Positions 44,224 through 53,757 of a DNA stretch of 64,000 nt are shown piece after piece. This DNA is from Actinomadura rudentiformis (lineage in GTDB: Bacteria; Actinomycetota; Actinomycetes; Streptosporangiales; Streptosporangiaceae): positions 1 to 64,000 of the forward strand of contig NZ_WBMT01000023.1 in NCBI RefSeq assembly GCF_008923185.1, read 5' to 3'. The translations under genes and the position numbers were made by a program. Position 1 is the stretch's first letter. Each line of letters starts with the position of its first letter. A model generated the notes under the pieces. It saw only the letters and a list, made by a program, of their open reading frames with translations, searched no databases and had not been told where the DNA came from.

Positions 44224-45036
44224 ATGCATTCACCAGGTCAGAAAAAGTCCATTGCCGGTACGCTCCTCAAGCTCCTCGGCAGCAAGACCCAGCCTGCCGT
44301 TCCCACCGCCGGCGACGGCGAACTCGTCCAGCCGGCCGCGGGCGACGGCGCCCTGGAAAACCACCTCGGTGGCGACGAGGCCCGCAACTACCGCAAGTAC
44401 GAGTACGACATGGTGGCCCCGCACGTGGGCCGTTCCCTGCTGGAGATCGGCTCCGGCCTCGGGCACTTCTCCGAACAGTTCGCCGGGCGGCTCGACTACC
44501 TGGCCGTGAGCGACAACGACCCCTACTGCGTGGGCGAGCTCCGCAAGCGCTACGACGACAACGACGACGTCGAGGTGCTCGACCTGGAGCTGCCCGCCGA
44601 GGTCGACATCCGGCAGAAGGTCGACACCGTCGTGATGATGAACGTCCTTGAGCACATCAAGGACGACGTCCAGGCACTGCGCGACCTCGCCGCCGTGACC
44701 CTGCCCGGCGGCCGCATCGTCATCTGGGTGCCCGGCTACATGCAGCTCTACGGCGAGTTCGACCGCAAGGTCGGCCATGTGACCCGTTACACCCCGGCCA
44801 CCCTGGAGGCTTCGGTCCGCGAGTCCGGGCTGATTCCCGAGGTGCTCAAGCCCATCAACTTCCTGGGCGGCATCGCCTGGTGGGCCGCCGTCCGGCGCGG
44901 CGGCGCCGGCTACCCCGACCCGCGCCTGGTCAAGATCTACGACCGCACGGTCATCCCCACCACCCGCGCCATCGAGCGCCTGGTGCGCCCGCCGTTCGGC
45001 CAGACCGTCTTCTGCGTGGCCCGCGTTCCCAAGTAG
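44224..45036 (+). CDS. Class I SAM-dependent methyltransferase
   Basis: A 270-residue methyltransferase of the Methyltransf_11/UbiG-like type. After a 55-residue Gly/Ala tail the core reads NYRKYEYDMVAPHVGRSLLEIGSGLGHFSEQFAG (motif I), LAVSDNDPYCV (acidic end of strand 2), VDTVVMMNVLEHIKDDVQALRDLAAVTLPGGRIVIWVPGY. The GHVTRYTP and late RTVIPTTRAIERLVRPPFGQTVFCVARVP segments resemble proteins found with glycosyltransferases, suggesting a sugar or lipid substrate (weak inference). A TAGACT -10-like hexamer lies at 44103-44108. Confidence 0.85.
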   Translation: MHSPGQKKSIAGTLLKLLGSKTQPAVPTAGDGELVQPAAGDGALENHLGGDEARNYRKYEYDMVAPHVGRSLLEIGSGLGHFSEQFAGRLDYLAVSDNDPYCVGELRKRYDDNDDVEVLDLELPAEVDIRQKVDTVVMMNVLEHIKDDVQALRDLAAVTLPGGRIVIWVPGYMQLYGEFDRKVGHVTRYTPATLEASVRESGLIPEVLKPINFLGGIAWWAAVRRGGAGYPDPRLVKIYDRTVIPTTRAIERLVRPPFGQTVFCVARVPK

Positions 45037-45199
45037 ACCGATCCACATCCGGCGGCCTGGTCGCGTCGGACTGGCGCGCCGCGCCCGCACCGATCGCGGT
45101 CGGTAATCGGGTCCTCTCGGGTCGTGGTCGGGCGGGTACGATGCGGGAAACCCTCCGAAACGTCGGTCACGTCACCGGCGATGCGACCAGAGGCGGCCC

Positions 45200-47503
45200 G
45201 TGGCGAGCGTTGCGCTGGAACGGCGGGCGGGCAGGCTGCCCGCAGAGGTGACCAGGTTCGTCGGCCGGAAGCGCGAGCTCGCCCAGGGCAGGCGCCTTCT
45301 CGAGGCGTCCCGGCTGGTGACGTTGACGGGGGCGAGCGGAGTCGGCAAGACCCGGCTGGCGCTCCGGCTGGCGGGGGAGGCCCGTCCCGGTTACGCGGAC
45401 GGGGCGTGGTTCGTCGATCTGTCGGCGTTGCGTGACGCCGAGCTGCTCGCGCACACCGTGGCCGAGGCGTTGCATGTGCCCGACCAGTCCACGCGCGACC
45501 GGCTCGACATGCTCGCCGAGCATCTTGCCGATCGCGAGCTGCTGCTGGTGCTCGACACCTGCGAGCATCTGGTGGACGCCTGCGCGATTCTGGCGGAGGT
45601 GTTGCTGCGGGCCGCGCCGCGCCTGCATCTGCTCGCCACCAGCCGCGAGCCGCTGGATGTTCTCGGCGAGCACACCATGGTGCTGCCGCCGTTGAGCCTG
45701 CCTGACGCCGAGGGCCCGGCGGCCGAGGTCGCGGCGTCGGACGCGGTGGCGCTCTTCGCCGACCGTGCCGCGGCGGTCGTGCCTGGCTTCACGCTCAGCG
45801 GCGACGAACTGCCTGCCGTCGCGCGGCTGTGCCGGAGGCTGGACGGCATTCCGCTCGCGATCGAGCTGGCTGCCGTACGGCTGCGGGCGCTGTCGGTCGA
45901 GCAGCTCGTGGAACGGCTGGACGACCGGTTCCGGCTGCTCGGCACCCATCGCGCGCAGCGGGCAGGCCGTTCCCGCCATCAGACCTTGCGGGCGGCGGTG
46001 CAGTGGAGCCATGAGCTCTGCACGCCGCGGGAGGCATTGTTGTGGGCCCGGCTCACGGTGTTCCCCGGCGGGTTCGATCTCGCCGCGGCCGAGCAGGTGT
46101 GCGCCGACGCGGAGGGTGCGGAGACCGGACTGCCCGCGGACGCGGTCTATGAGACGCTCGCGCGTCTGGTCGAGAAGTCGATCGTGCTCCGCGAGGAGGG
46201 CGGCCGCCGCTACCGGATGCTCGACACGCTGCGCGAATACGGCAGCGACCTGCTGGCGGGGCGGGAAGAGGTGGAACGGCTGCGGCGGCGGCATCGGGAC
46301 TGGTTCCTCGGGCTCGCCGTCCGCGCCGAGGCGGAGGCGTTCGGTGCCGATCAGGCCGGACGTCTCGAACGCCTCATGCGTGAGCACGCCAACCTCCGTG
46401 CCGCGCTCGACTACTCGGTCACCACTCCGGGCGAGGGCGCGCAGGCGACGCGGATGGCGGCGGCACTCGCCCAGTTCTGGTTCTCCGCCGGACTGCTCGG
46501 CGAGGGCCGCCTGTGGTTGGGCAAGGCCCTCGCCACGGACGCGACGTCCGATCGTGCCAGGGCGCTGTGCCTGTCCGGATTGCTCGCGGTGCTCCAGGGA
46601 GACCTTGAGGCGGCCGAGGGCTTCCAGGCAGAGGCGGTGCCGCTGGCGTCCAGCAGTTTGGAACGCGCCTACACGGTCGAGCTGGCCGGGCTGGTGGCGT
46701 TCTTCCGCGGCGACCTGGAGGCGGCGCGGCCACTCCTGGCGGAGCCTGCACCGAGCGGCGATATCTGGACGATGTTGCGGTTGCCGCTGCTCGCGGCGCT
46801 GCACTGCCTCACCGGCGACATCGACCGGGCGCTGGAGTACTGCGAGGAGTGCCAGGTGCTCAGCGCCGCGTCCGGTGACCAGTGGTGCCTGGCGTACGCG
46901 ACGTGGGTACGCGGGCTCGCGCACTGCCTCCGTGGCGACCCGCAGACGGCGAGTGTCGAGGCACAGCGGACGTTGCGGCTCATGCGGGGACTCAACGACC
47001 GGCTCGGCAGCGCGATGGCGCTGGACCTGGCCGCGGGCTGCGCGGGTTTCACCGGATCGGCCGAACGGTCGGCACGGCTGTTCGGCGCCGCCGACCGGAT
47101 GTGGCGGATCGTCGGCGCGCCGATGTTCTTCGGCCCCGCCTACCTGTCCCTGCGCGGAGTCGTGCTCTCCGAGGTGCGCGGCTCGCTCGGAGAGGGCGGC
47201 TGGCAGGTCTTCTACGAGGAGGGACTCCGGCTCAGCCTCGACGAGGCCATGGACCACGCCCTGGACGAGCGGCCCGGCGTCAACGCTCGCGGCGTCGACC
47301 CATGGGAACCGCTCACCCGCCGCGAACGCGAGATCGCCGCCCTGGTCGCGCAGGGACTGTCCAACCGGGAGATCTCCGAGCGCCTGGTCATCGCCAAGCG
47401 CACGGTCGACTCCCACCTCGAACACATCCTCGCCAAACTCGAGATGGCCTCCCGGACGCAGATCGCCGCCTGGGTCACCGAGCGCCTACGTCCCAGCCGC
47501 TGA
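45200..47503 (+). CDS. LuxR-family regulator with AfsR/STAND-type NTPase domain
   Basis: A 767-residue regulator. Residues 15-270 are a STAND NTPase: RFVGRKRELAQGRRLLE, Walker A GASGVGKT (44-51), Walker B LLLVLDTCEH, sensor LLATSREPLDVLGE and the GxP-like LDGIPLAIELAAVRLR. Residues 270-690 are helical repeat (TPR-like). The end is a LuxR HTH: LTRREREIAALVAQGLSNREISERLVIAKRTVDSHLEHILAKL. Starts at a GTG. This class activates target genes after ligand or partner binding and ATP hydrolysis; targets unknown. Convergent with another large LuxR regulator. Confidence 0.92.
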   Translation: MASVALERRAGRLPAEVTRFVGRKRELAQGRRLLEASRLVTLTGASGVGKTRLALRLAGEARPGYADGAWFVDLSALRDAELLAHTVAEALHVPDQSTRDRLDMLAEHLADRELLLVLDTCEHLVDACAILAEVLLRAAPRLHLLATSREPLDVLGEHTMVLPPLSLPDAEGPAAEVAASDAVALFADRAAAVVPGFTLSGDELPAVARLCRRLDGIPLAIELAAVRLRALSVEQLVERLDDRFRLLGTHRAQRAGRSRHQTLRAAVQWSHELCTPREALLWARLTVFPGGFDLAAAEQVCADAEGAETGLPADAVYETLARLVEKSIVLREEGGRRYRMLDTLREYGSDLLAGREEVERLRRRHRDWFLGLAVRAEAEAFGADQAGRLERLMREHANLRAALDYSVTTPGEGAQATRMAAALAQFWFSAGLLGEGRLWLGKALATDATSDRARALCLSGLLAVLQGDLEAAEGFQAEAVPLASSSLERAYTVELAGLVAFFRGDLEAARPLLAEPAPSGDIWTMLRLPLLAALHCLTGDIDRALEYCEECQVLSAASGDQWCLAYATWVRGLAHCLRGDPQTASVEAQRTLRLMRGLNDRLGSAMALDLAAGCAGFTGSAERSARLFGAADRMWRIVGAPMFFGPAYLSLRGVVLSEVRGSLGEGGWQVFYEEGLRLSLDEAMDHALDERPGVNARGVDPWEPLTRREREIAALVAQGLSNREISERLVIAKRTVDSHLEHILAKLEMASRTQIAAWVTERLRPSR

Positions 47504-47675
47504 TTTTAGGTACGCCTATCGGGATGTCTCCCGATGCATCCCCGTGCCCAGGTCCGCAAGACTGTTACTTGCCGAAAGGGTCACGGACCGCCTCTCCACG
47601 CGGAGAAGTGCCGCGTACTTCCGCGGGCCGTGTCCGGGACGGCAACCACTGAAGTTCCCGTGTGGTCCGACGATG

Positions 47676-47713
47676 CGGCGGCGGGAGCCCGGGAGGGGAG
47701 GTTCCCGCCGCCG
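47676..47713. terminator. Hairpin between two convergent LuxR genes
   Basis: A perfect 11-bp stem, CGGCGGCGGGA (47676-47686) with TCCCGCCGCCG (47703-47713), 16-nt loop, lies in the 242-bp gap between the two convergent regulators and could end both transcripts. No U-run. Nothing else was recognised in this gap. Confidence 0.55.
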
Positions 47714-47745
47714 GATCCATCCCGCGTCGCCAGGGCCGCGCCCCC

Positions 47746-50655
47746 TCAGCGCTTCAGGGTGGGGGCCGGGAAGAGGGCGAGGCGGTGTGCGGTGGCTGCG
47801 GCTTCGCCGCGGCTGGTGACGTCGAGCTTGGTCAGGATGTTGGAGACGTGGACGCTCGCGGTCTTGGCCGAGATGAAGAGCATCTCGGCGATCTCACGGT
47901 TGCTCTGGCCGTCGGCGACCAGGCGTAGCACTTCGAGTTCGCGCGGAGTCAGGCCGAGCGGCGGGGCGGTGGTCTGCCCGGACGTGCGGGTGAGGCGGGC
48001 GCGGCGGAAGAGGTCGTCGATCTGTGCGGAGAGTGGCCCGGCCTTGAGCCGTTCGGCGAGGTCGGCGGCCCGCCGCAGGCGAGCCGCGGCGCCGTCACGG
48101 TCGCCGTCGAGGATCGATGCCTCGCCGGCGCGGGTCAGCGCGGTGGCGAGTGAATGGCTTTGGCCGAGCTCGTCCCACGCGGCCGCGGCGGCGTCCCAGG
48201 CGACCCGGTCGTTCACGCCGCGGGCTCGCGAGACCTCCGCCAGGAATGTGAGACGGTGCGCCTCCTGGGCGGGGCCCAGCACCTTCAGGCCGGCGGCACG
48301 GGCCTCGATCTGCGGAAGGGCGGGTTCGCCGTTGATCATCGCCCGTTCGCCGAGGGCGGCGCAGGCGGTGGCGCCGAGGACCATGACCGGCCAGGCGTAG
48401 CGGCTGTCGTCCGGCAGGCCCGTGGTGGGGATCACCGGGCGCACGGCCTCCAGCGCCTCCTCGTACCGGCCCGCCGCGATCCGGAGCCGGGCCTTCAGCC
48501 GGAGCGTGGCGAAGTAGTCCTGGGTCTTCCGCCCCTCCATGGTGACGTCCATGATCTCGTCCGAGGCGTTGAGCCAGGCCTCGGCGGTCGCCAGTTCGCC
48601 GCGCGCCGTCGCCACCTCGCCGAGGAGCACCAGCAGCGAGGTGCGGATCGTGATCGCCGGGTCCTGTTCCAGCGCCTGGTCGAGGACGGTGAACGCCTCG
48701 TCCCAGCGGCCGAGCGACACCAGCGGCTCGGCGAGGTTGATGCCGAGGAACGTGCCCTTCGTACGGGCGACGCCGAATTCCTTGGCCTGCTCCATGCCGC
48801 GCCGGGCCACCTCGACGGCCTCCTCGTGCAGGCCACGGCCCTCCAGGAAATGCGACTTGATCACGGCGAGGCGAAGCAGCACACGGTGGCTTCCGGAGCG
48901 CAGCGCGACCTCGTCGACCTCGGCGAGCATCTGGGCGTCCTCGTCGTAGTCGATGTCGACGCAGAACAGCGTGATCAGCGCGTCGGCCTCGGCCGTGACG
49001 TCGCCCAGCGCCCGGGCGATCTCGAGCGACTCGATCGCGGCGCTCCGGGCCTCGTGCGTATCGGTCGTCAGACGTACGTACTGCGCCAGTGTGGCCAGCG
49101 TACGGGCGCGGATCACGGTCGGCTCGGCCGGCAGGCAGCGCACCGCCTCGCGCAGGTCCTCGACGAACCCTGGCCGGGCGATCTCGAAACGCATCCGGCC
49201 GCGCAGCTCCAGCAGGGCGGCGCGCCGCGTGCTGGGGCCGCCGGACTCCTCGACCTCGCGCAGGGCCGCGGTGGCCAGCCTGATGCCGATCTCGTACTCG
49301 CCGGCGAGGTCGGCGGCGATCGCTGCGTCCTCCAGCACGTCGGTGTGGCCGGCGCCGATCCGTTCGGCGGCGTCCGGCACCCGTTCCCAGAGCTCCAGGA
49401 CGCGCGACAACATCGCCAGCGACTCGGCGTAGGCCAGGGCCTTGTGGGCGTCACCGGCCGCGCGGCTGGAGCTGACCAACGCCCACGTGGCATCGTGCGC
49501 GGCGTTCCAGTGGTGGCTGAGCTCGATCCACAACCGTCCGGCGGGGACAAGGCCCGGGGTGTTCTCGAGCGCTTGGGCGTAGCGGGTGTGGAGCCTGGTG
49601 TGCTCGCCCGGCAGGAGATCGTCGTGGAGCGCCTCGCGGATCAGGGCGTGCCGGAACGCGTAGCCGTCGCCGTCCACCACCAGCACATTCGCGGCCACGG
49701 CGGGCCGCAGGACGCGGGTCAGCGTGGTGTCGTCAAGCCCGGAGACCGCGGCGAGCAGGGCGTGCTCGATGCGCGTGCCGCCGCCGCTGGCGTCGCGCAG
49801 CACGTCCTGTGTCTCGTCCGGCAGCCGCTGTACGCCCGCGAGCAGCAGGTCACGCAGCGACTCGGGAATCTCGCTGGCGAGCGTCCCGTCGCTGTCGAGC
49901 AGCGCCTCGATGAACAGCGGGTTGCCCTCGCTGCGCGCATGGATCTTGTCCACCAGCTGGGGCTGTGGCTCGGTCCCGAGGATCCGGGCGGCCAGCTCGG
50001 CGACCTCTGCGCGCGACAGCCGGGCCAGCTCGACCCGCCGGACCTTGTCGCTGCGCCCGAGCTCGGCCAGCAGCGGCCGTAGGGGATGGGTGCGGTGCAA
50101 CTCGTCGACGCGGTACGTGACGACGATCAGCAGCGGTGTGGCGATGACGTTGCGGATGAGGAACGCCAGCAGGTCACGGGTGGACCGGTCGGCCCAGTGC
50201 GCGTCCTCGATCACCAGTACCAGCGGCTGCCGCTCGGCCAGCCGTTCCAGCAAGGTCAGGACCAGCTCGAACAGCCGGGCACGTTCCTCGCCGGAAGGCG
50301 TGTCGCTCTCCGGCTCGCCGAACTCGGGCAGCAGGCGCGCCAGGCCGCGGGTGTCGCCGCGCGGCAGCAGTTCAGCCACCCCGTCGATGCCGATGTCGCG
50401 GACCAGGCCGCGCAGCACAGTGGTGAACGGGGCGAACGGCAGGCCGTCGGAGCCCAGCTCCAGGCAGCCGCCGACCAGCAGCCGCCCCCGTGGCGTCCCG
50501 TCGACCGGCCTCTCAACCGCCCTGGCGAACTCACGGATGAGCCGTGTCTTGCCGAGCCCCGCCTCACCGCCGACCAGCACGGCCCCCGGTGCGGCGGCCA
50601 GCGCCTCGTCCAGATCGCCGAGCTCGGCCGAACGGCCCACCAGGACCGGACTCAT
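47746..50655 (-). CDS. LAL-type (large ATP-binding LuxR) transcriptional regulator
   Basis: About 969 residues. N-terminal AAA ATPase: LVGRSAELGDLDEALA, Walker A GGEAGLGKTRLI, Walker B LVLVIEDAHWADRSTRDLLAFL, then a long TPR-like region with many Ala/Leu helices, and C-terminal LuxR HTH LTPRELEVLRLVADGQSNREIAEMLFISAKTASVHVSNILTKLDVTSRGEAAATAHRL. It is the MalT/LAL type rather than the AfsR type of its convergent neighbour. The start is uncertain: ATG 50655 (MSPVLVGR) is used, while GTG 50670 is five codons upstream. A palindrome lies just upstream. Confidence 0.9.
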   Translation of the reverse strand: MSPVLVGRSAELGDLDEALAAAPGAVLVGGEAGLGKTRLIREFARAVERPVDGTPRGRLLVGGCLELGSDGLPFAPFTTVLRGLVRDIGIDGVAELLPRGDTRGLARLLPEFGEPESDTPSGEERARLFELVLTLLERLAERQPLVLVIEDAHWADRSTRDLLAFLIRNVIATPLLIVVTYRVDELHRTHPLRPLLAELGRSDKVRRVELARLSRAEVAELAARILGTEPQPQLVDKIHARSEGNPLFIEALLDSDGTLASEIPESLRDLLLAGVQRLPDETQDVLRDASGGGTRIEHALLAAVSGLDDTTLTRVLRPAVAANVLVVDGDGYAFRHALIREALHDDLLPGEHTRLHTRYAQALENTPGLVPAGRLWIELSHHWNAAHDATWALVSSSRAAGDAHKALAYAESLAMLSRVLELWERVPDAAERIGAGHTDVLEDAAIAADLAGEYEIGIRLATAALREVEESGGPSTRRAALLELRGRMRFEIARPGFVEDLREAVRCLPAEPTVIRARTLATLAQYVRLTTDTHEARSAAIESLEIARALGDVTAEADALITLFCVDIDYDEDAQMLAEVDEVALRSGSHRVLLRLAVIKSHFLEGRGLHEEAVEVARRGMEQAKEFGVARTKGTFLGINLAEPLVSLGRWDEAFTVLDQALEQDPAITIRTSLLVLLGEVATARGELATAEAWLNASDEIMDVTMEGRKTQDYFATLRLKARLRIAAGRYEEALEAVRPVIPTTGLPDDSRYAWPVMVLGATACAALGERAMINGEPALPQIEARAAGLKVLGPAQEAHRLTFLAEVSRARGVNDRVAWDAAAAAWDELGQSHSLATALTRAGEASILDGDRDGAAARLRRAADLAERLKAGPLSAQIDDLFRRARLTRTSGQTTAPPLGLTPRELEVLRLVADGQSNREIAEMLFISAKTASVHVSNILTKLDVTSRGEAAATAHRLALFPAPTLKR

Positions 50656-50691
50656 CACACGTGCACTCACGCACCAAGGATGCCGCATGAC

Positions 50692-50706
50692 TACGACAAA
50701 GTCGTA
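50692..50706. promoter_or_regulatory. 15-bp palindrome upstream of the LAL regulator
   Basis: TACGAC-AAA-GTCGTA, a perfect 6-bp inverted repeat with 3-bp spacer, centred about 45 bp before the LAL start codon in an AT-rich patch. It has the shape of a TetR/GntR-type site and may be an autoregulatory or partner site. Confidence 0.5.
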
Positions 50707-50792
50707 CAAATATCACCCTGTGAGACCCTCGGCACGCTCATGCCGACGAGCGGCAAGGTGGTGGTCGGGGCGTTGCGGTCGGGGTGCTGCGG

Positions 50793-51833
50793 TCAGGGGT
50801 GCCAGGTCTGGTTCTGGTGCTCGTCCAGCTCCGCGACCGGGCCGGGCGGTAGCGGCGGATGCACTGCCGTGCGAACGGGGCTTCCCACCGTGTCGCCATG
50901 GATCACGCCCCGGCTTCCGAAATGCTCGTGCGCCATCATCTCGGCCCGCGTCAGCAGCGGGGCGACGGGGGCGCCTGCCGTGCCGAGACGTTCGACCGCC
51001 TCGTCCCGGGTGAGATGTGCGACGGCAGCCGCTACGGCCTCGTCCAGCTCGCGCACTCGTCCGAGCCGTTCGAGGAACGGGACGTCCGCATACTCGTCCA
51101 GGCCCAGAGCCGCGCACGTCGCCGTCCAGAGGTTCTCCTCGGAGACCACTCCGAGCGTGATCTTCTGGCCGTCCTTGGTCGTGTAGACGCCATAGCCGGG
51201 CACGGGTCCCGAACCGCCGTTCCGGTTGATCGCCGTGGGCACCGTTCCGACCCAGTTGGCCAGCACGTCGGCCATGCCGAGGTCGATCCGGTCACCGACG
51301 CCGGTCGCACGCGCCTTGAGGCACGCCGCGGTGATCGCGAACGCGGCCATGGTCGCGGCCGCCATGTCGGCCACCGGCAGCTCGTCGGCGTCGGGTGAGA
51401 CCGCGTCGGCTGGAAGCGCAGCCGTGTAGGCCCGGTAGTTGACGTCATGTCCGGGCACAGCCGCCAGCGGTCCCTCCGCCCCGTACCCCGACAGCGAGCA
51501 GTAGACGAGCCGCGGATTGAGCGCCAGCAGAACCCCATGGCCGACGCCGAGCCGGTCGGCCACCCCTGGCCGGAATCCTTCGACGAAGACCTCGGCCTCG
51601 GCCGCCAGCTCAAGACAACGTGCCCGGTCGGCGTCGTCCTTCAGATTGAGCGCGATGCTGCGCTTGTGCTGGTTGAGCAGGTCGAAGTGGCTCCGGAACA
51701 TCCGCATCGGCTCCCCGCCGGGCGGCTCCACCTTGATCACGTCCGCGCCGAGCTGGGCGAGCAGTTGCGTGGCGTACGGCCCAGGCCGCCACATCGTCAG
51801 ATCCAGCACCCGCAACCCGTCCAGCAGCGCCAT
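50793..51833 (-). CDS. CaiB/BaiF-type family III CoA transferase
   Basis: A 346-residue class III CoA transferase moving CoA between carboxylic acids. Family marks: LLDGLRVLDLTMWRPGPYATQLLAQLGADVIKVEPPGGEPMR, NQHKRSIALNLKDD, EVFVEGFRPGVADRLG, YCSLSGYGAEGPLA, and the catalytic Asp in PGHDVNYRAYTA. The ATG at 51833 is preferred because GAGGAGAG is 6 nt upstream; the GTG two codons earlier (51839) is nearly on the site. Divergent from the LLM-SCP2 gene across a region with a strong palindrome. Suggests catabolism of an unusual acid or sterol side chain. Confidence 0.92.
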   Translation of the reverse strand: MALLDGLRVLDLTMWRPGPYATQLLAQLGADVIKVEPPGGEPMRMFRSHFDLLNQHKRSIALNLKDDADRARCLELAAEAEVFVEGFRPGVADRLGVGHGVLLALNPRLVYCSLSGYGAEGPLAAVPGHDVNYRAYTAALPADAVSPDADELPVADMAAATMAAFAITAACLKARATGVGDRIDLGMADVLANWVGTVPTAINRNGGSGPVPGYGVYTTKDGQKITLGVVSEENLWTATCAALGLDEYADVPFLERLGRVRELDEAVAAAVAHLTRDEAVERLGTAGAPVAPLLTRAEMMAHEHFGSRGVIHGDTVGSPVRTAVHPPLPPGPVAELDEHQNQTWHP

Positions 51834-51889
51834 GGACACCTCTCCTCGACCGTGATCGGTCCACGGTGTCGTCCCGGCCCCGGGCGAGT

Positions 51890-51903
51890 CAAGCGAGCGC
51901 TTG
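51890..51903. promoter_or_regulatory. TetR-like operator between CoA transferase and LLM oxidoreductase
   Basis: CAAGCG-AG-CGCTTG, a perfect 6+2+6 inverted repeat, in the 187-bp divergent intergenic region, followed by a T-run. TetR regulators of lipid and sterol catabolism in actinobacteria often bind CAAG...CTTG palindromes, so a single regulator may control both directions. No regulator gene is adjacent. Confidence 0.6.
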
Positions 51904-52020
51904 GTTTTTTAGCTTCACCCACGTGAGCCCTCCGGCCCCCGCATCCGTTGACAGAGCGTCTAATTCAGGGTGACGCTGGCCGGGTGGGCCGGCCGGTCAC
52001 TACCGGTGGAGGTGGTTGGG

Positions 52021-53757
52021 ATGCGGTTTTCCCTCTTCTACGAGCACCAGCTTCCGCGGCCTTGGGAGCACGGGGAGGAGCATCGGCTCTACAAGGACGC
52101 CCTGGAGCAGATCGAGATCGCGGATCGGGTGGGCTTCGACCACGTATGGCTGGTCGAGCATCACTTCCTGGAGGAGTACAGCCACTCGTCGGCGCCGGAG
52201 GTCTTCCTGGCGGCGGCGTCGCAGCGGACGAAGCGGATCCGGTTGGGGCACGGGATCGTTCAGTTGCCGCCCAATGTGAACCATCCGGCGCGGGTGGCGG
52301 AGCGGGTTGCGACCTTGGATCTGGTTTCGGACGGGCGCGTCGACTTTGGAACGGGCGAGGCGAGCTCCAGCGCGGAGCTGGGGGGCTTTGGCGTGCGGCG
52401 CACCGAGAAGCGGGCTCAGTGGGAGGACGCGATCGACGCGATCACCCGGATGTTCGTGGAGGAGCCGTTCGCGGGGTGGGAGTCCAAGTATTTGCAGATG
52501 CCGCCGCGGAACGTGATACCGAAGGCCTTGCAGAAGCCTCATCCGCCCCTGTGGGTCGCGTGCTCGCGGAGGGAGACGATTCATTTCGCCGCGCGGAACG
52601 GGATCGGCGCTTTGTCGTTCTCCTTTGTGGAGCCGGAGGACGCGGCCAAGTGGACGGGTGAGTACTACCGGATCATCGAGTCGGACGAGTGTGTGCCGGC
52701 GGGGTTCGCGGTCAATGCGAATGTGACCGTTGTGCTGCCGATGATGCTGCACGAGGACGAGGCGATCGCGATCGACCGCGGGATCGACGGGGCGCACTTC
52801 TTCGGGTTCGCGCTCGCGCATTACTACGGGACCACGCCGCACGATCCGGGGCGTACGGATGTGTGGGCCGAGTTCCAGGAGCGGCGGGCGGCGCGGGGGT
52901 TCGATCGGGATCAGATCATCGCGAACGCGGAGGCGCTGAACGTCAATGTGGGGTCATTGAGGGGCGCGGTCGGCACTTCTGAGCAGGTGATCGACCTGGT
53001 CCGGCGGTACGAGACGGCTGGGGTCGACCAGATTGGTTTCGTGCTCCAGTCCGGGCCCAATCGACATGAGCACATCTGCGAGAGCATCGAGCTCTTCGGC
53101 AAGGCCGTCATGCCGCATTTCGTGGAAGGGCGGCAGGAGCGGGAGGCCGCGAAGGCTGAGCGGCTCGCCCCGGCGATCGAGGCGGCGCTGGCCCGGCGGG
53201 CTCCGGCGCGGAAGGTGCCGCCCGGTTACCGGATCGATGAGGAGGCTGAGCTTGCGCGGGCGCGGCGCGCACGCAGGTCGGGACGTCCGGCGGGACTCCG
53301 TCCGGCGTTGGTGCTGGTGCGTGAGGAGGCGCGGTCGACCGCGCGTCGGCGTGTGCAGCGGGGCTTGTCCCGGCTGGTTCGCGGGCGGTCGGACGCCGAG
53401 ATCGAGCGAAGGTTCGGTCCCCGGGCGCAGCGGGTCTTCTTCGCCGGGATGGCGCGGCAGTACGACCCGTCGATGGCGGCGGGCTTCGAGGGGGAGCTGG
53501 AGTTCCGGCTGAACCGCCTGGACGGGACGCAGACCGCGTGGACCATCCAGGTGCGAGAGGGGAGGGCCCGGTCTCGGCAGGGCGAGGCTCGGGAACCCGC
53601 CATCACCATTGTCACCGGGACCGGCGACTTCCTGCGGACGCTCTCGGGCGACGCCAATCCTGCGACTTTGCTGATGGACGGACGCCTGAAGATCCGGGGG
53701 AATTTGGAGCTCGCGCCGAAAATCAGCGAGATGTTCGGGGGTCCGTCGCCCTATTGA
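52021..53757 (+). CDS. LLM-class flavin-dependent oxidoreductase fused to an SCP2-like domain
   Basis: A 578-residue fusion. Residues 1-375 are a luciferase-like TIM barrel: MRFSLFYEHQLPRPW, ADRVGFDHVWLVEHHFLEEYSHSSAPEVFLAA, RIRLGHGIVQLPPNVNHPARVAERVATLDLVSDGRVDFGTG. After an Arg-rich linker (about 395-450), residues about 455-578 resemble an SCP2 sterol-binding domain: GFEGELEFRLNRLDGTQTAWTIQV, PAITIVTGTGDFLRTLSGDANPATLLMDGRLKIRGNLELAPKISEMF. The LLM part uses FMN or F420; the SCP2 part would hold a hydrophobic substrate. ATG 52021 has GGAGG about 8 nt upstream. Divergent from a CoA transferase, so lipid or steroid catabolism is plausible. Confidence 0.85.
   Translation: MRFSLFYEHQLPRPWEHGEEHRLYKDALEQIEIADRVGFDHVWLVEHHFLEEYSHSSAPEVFLAAASQRTKRIRLGHGIVQLPPNVNHPARVAERVATLDLVSDGRVDFGTGEASSSAELGGFGVRRTEKRAQWEDAIDAITRMFVEEPFAGWESKYLQMPPRNVIPKALQKPHPPLWVACSRRETIHFAARNGIGALSFSFVEPEDAAKWTGEYYRIIESDECVPAGFAVNANVTVVLPMMLHEDEAIAIDRGIDGAHFFGFALAHYYGTTPHDPGRTDVWAEFQERRAARGFDRDQIIANAEALNVNVGSLRGAVGTSEQVIDLVRRYETAGVDQIGFVLQSGPNRHEHICESIELFGKAVMPHFVEGRQEREAAKAERLAPAIEAALARRAPARKVPPGYRIDEEAELARARRARRSGRPAGLRPALVLVREEARSTARRRVQRGLSRLVRGRSDAEIERRFGPRAQRVFFAGMARQYDPSMAAGFEGELEFRLNRLDGTQTAWTIQVREGRARSRQGEAREPAITIVTGTGDFLRTLSGDANPATLLMDGRLKIRGNLELAPKISEMFGGPSPY

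Noticed and set aside
45167-47425. 752-codon minus-strand open frame
   Set aside because: It lies opposite the LuxR/STAND gene, which has clear Walker and HTH motifs; the antisense product has none.
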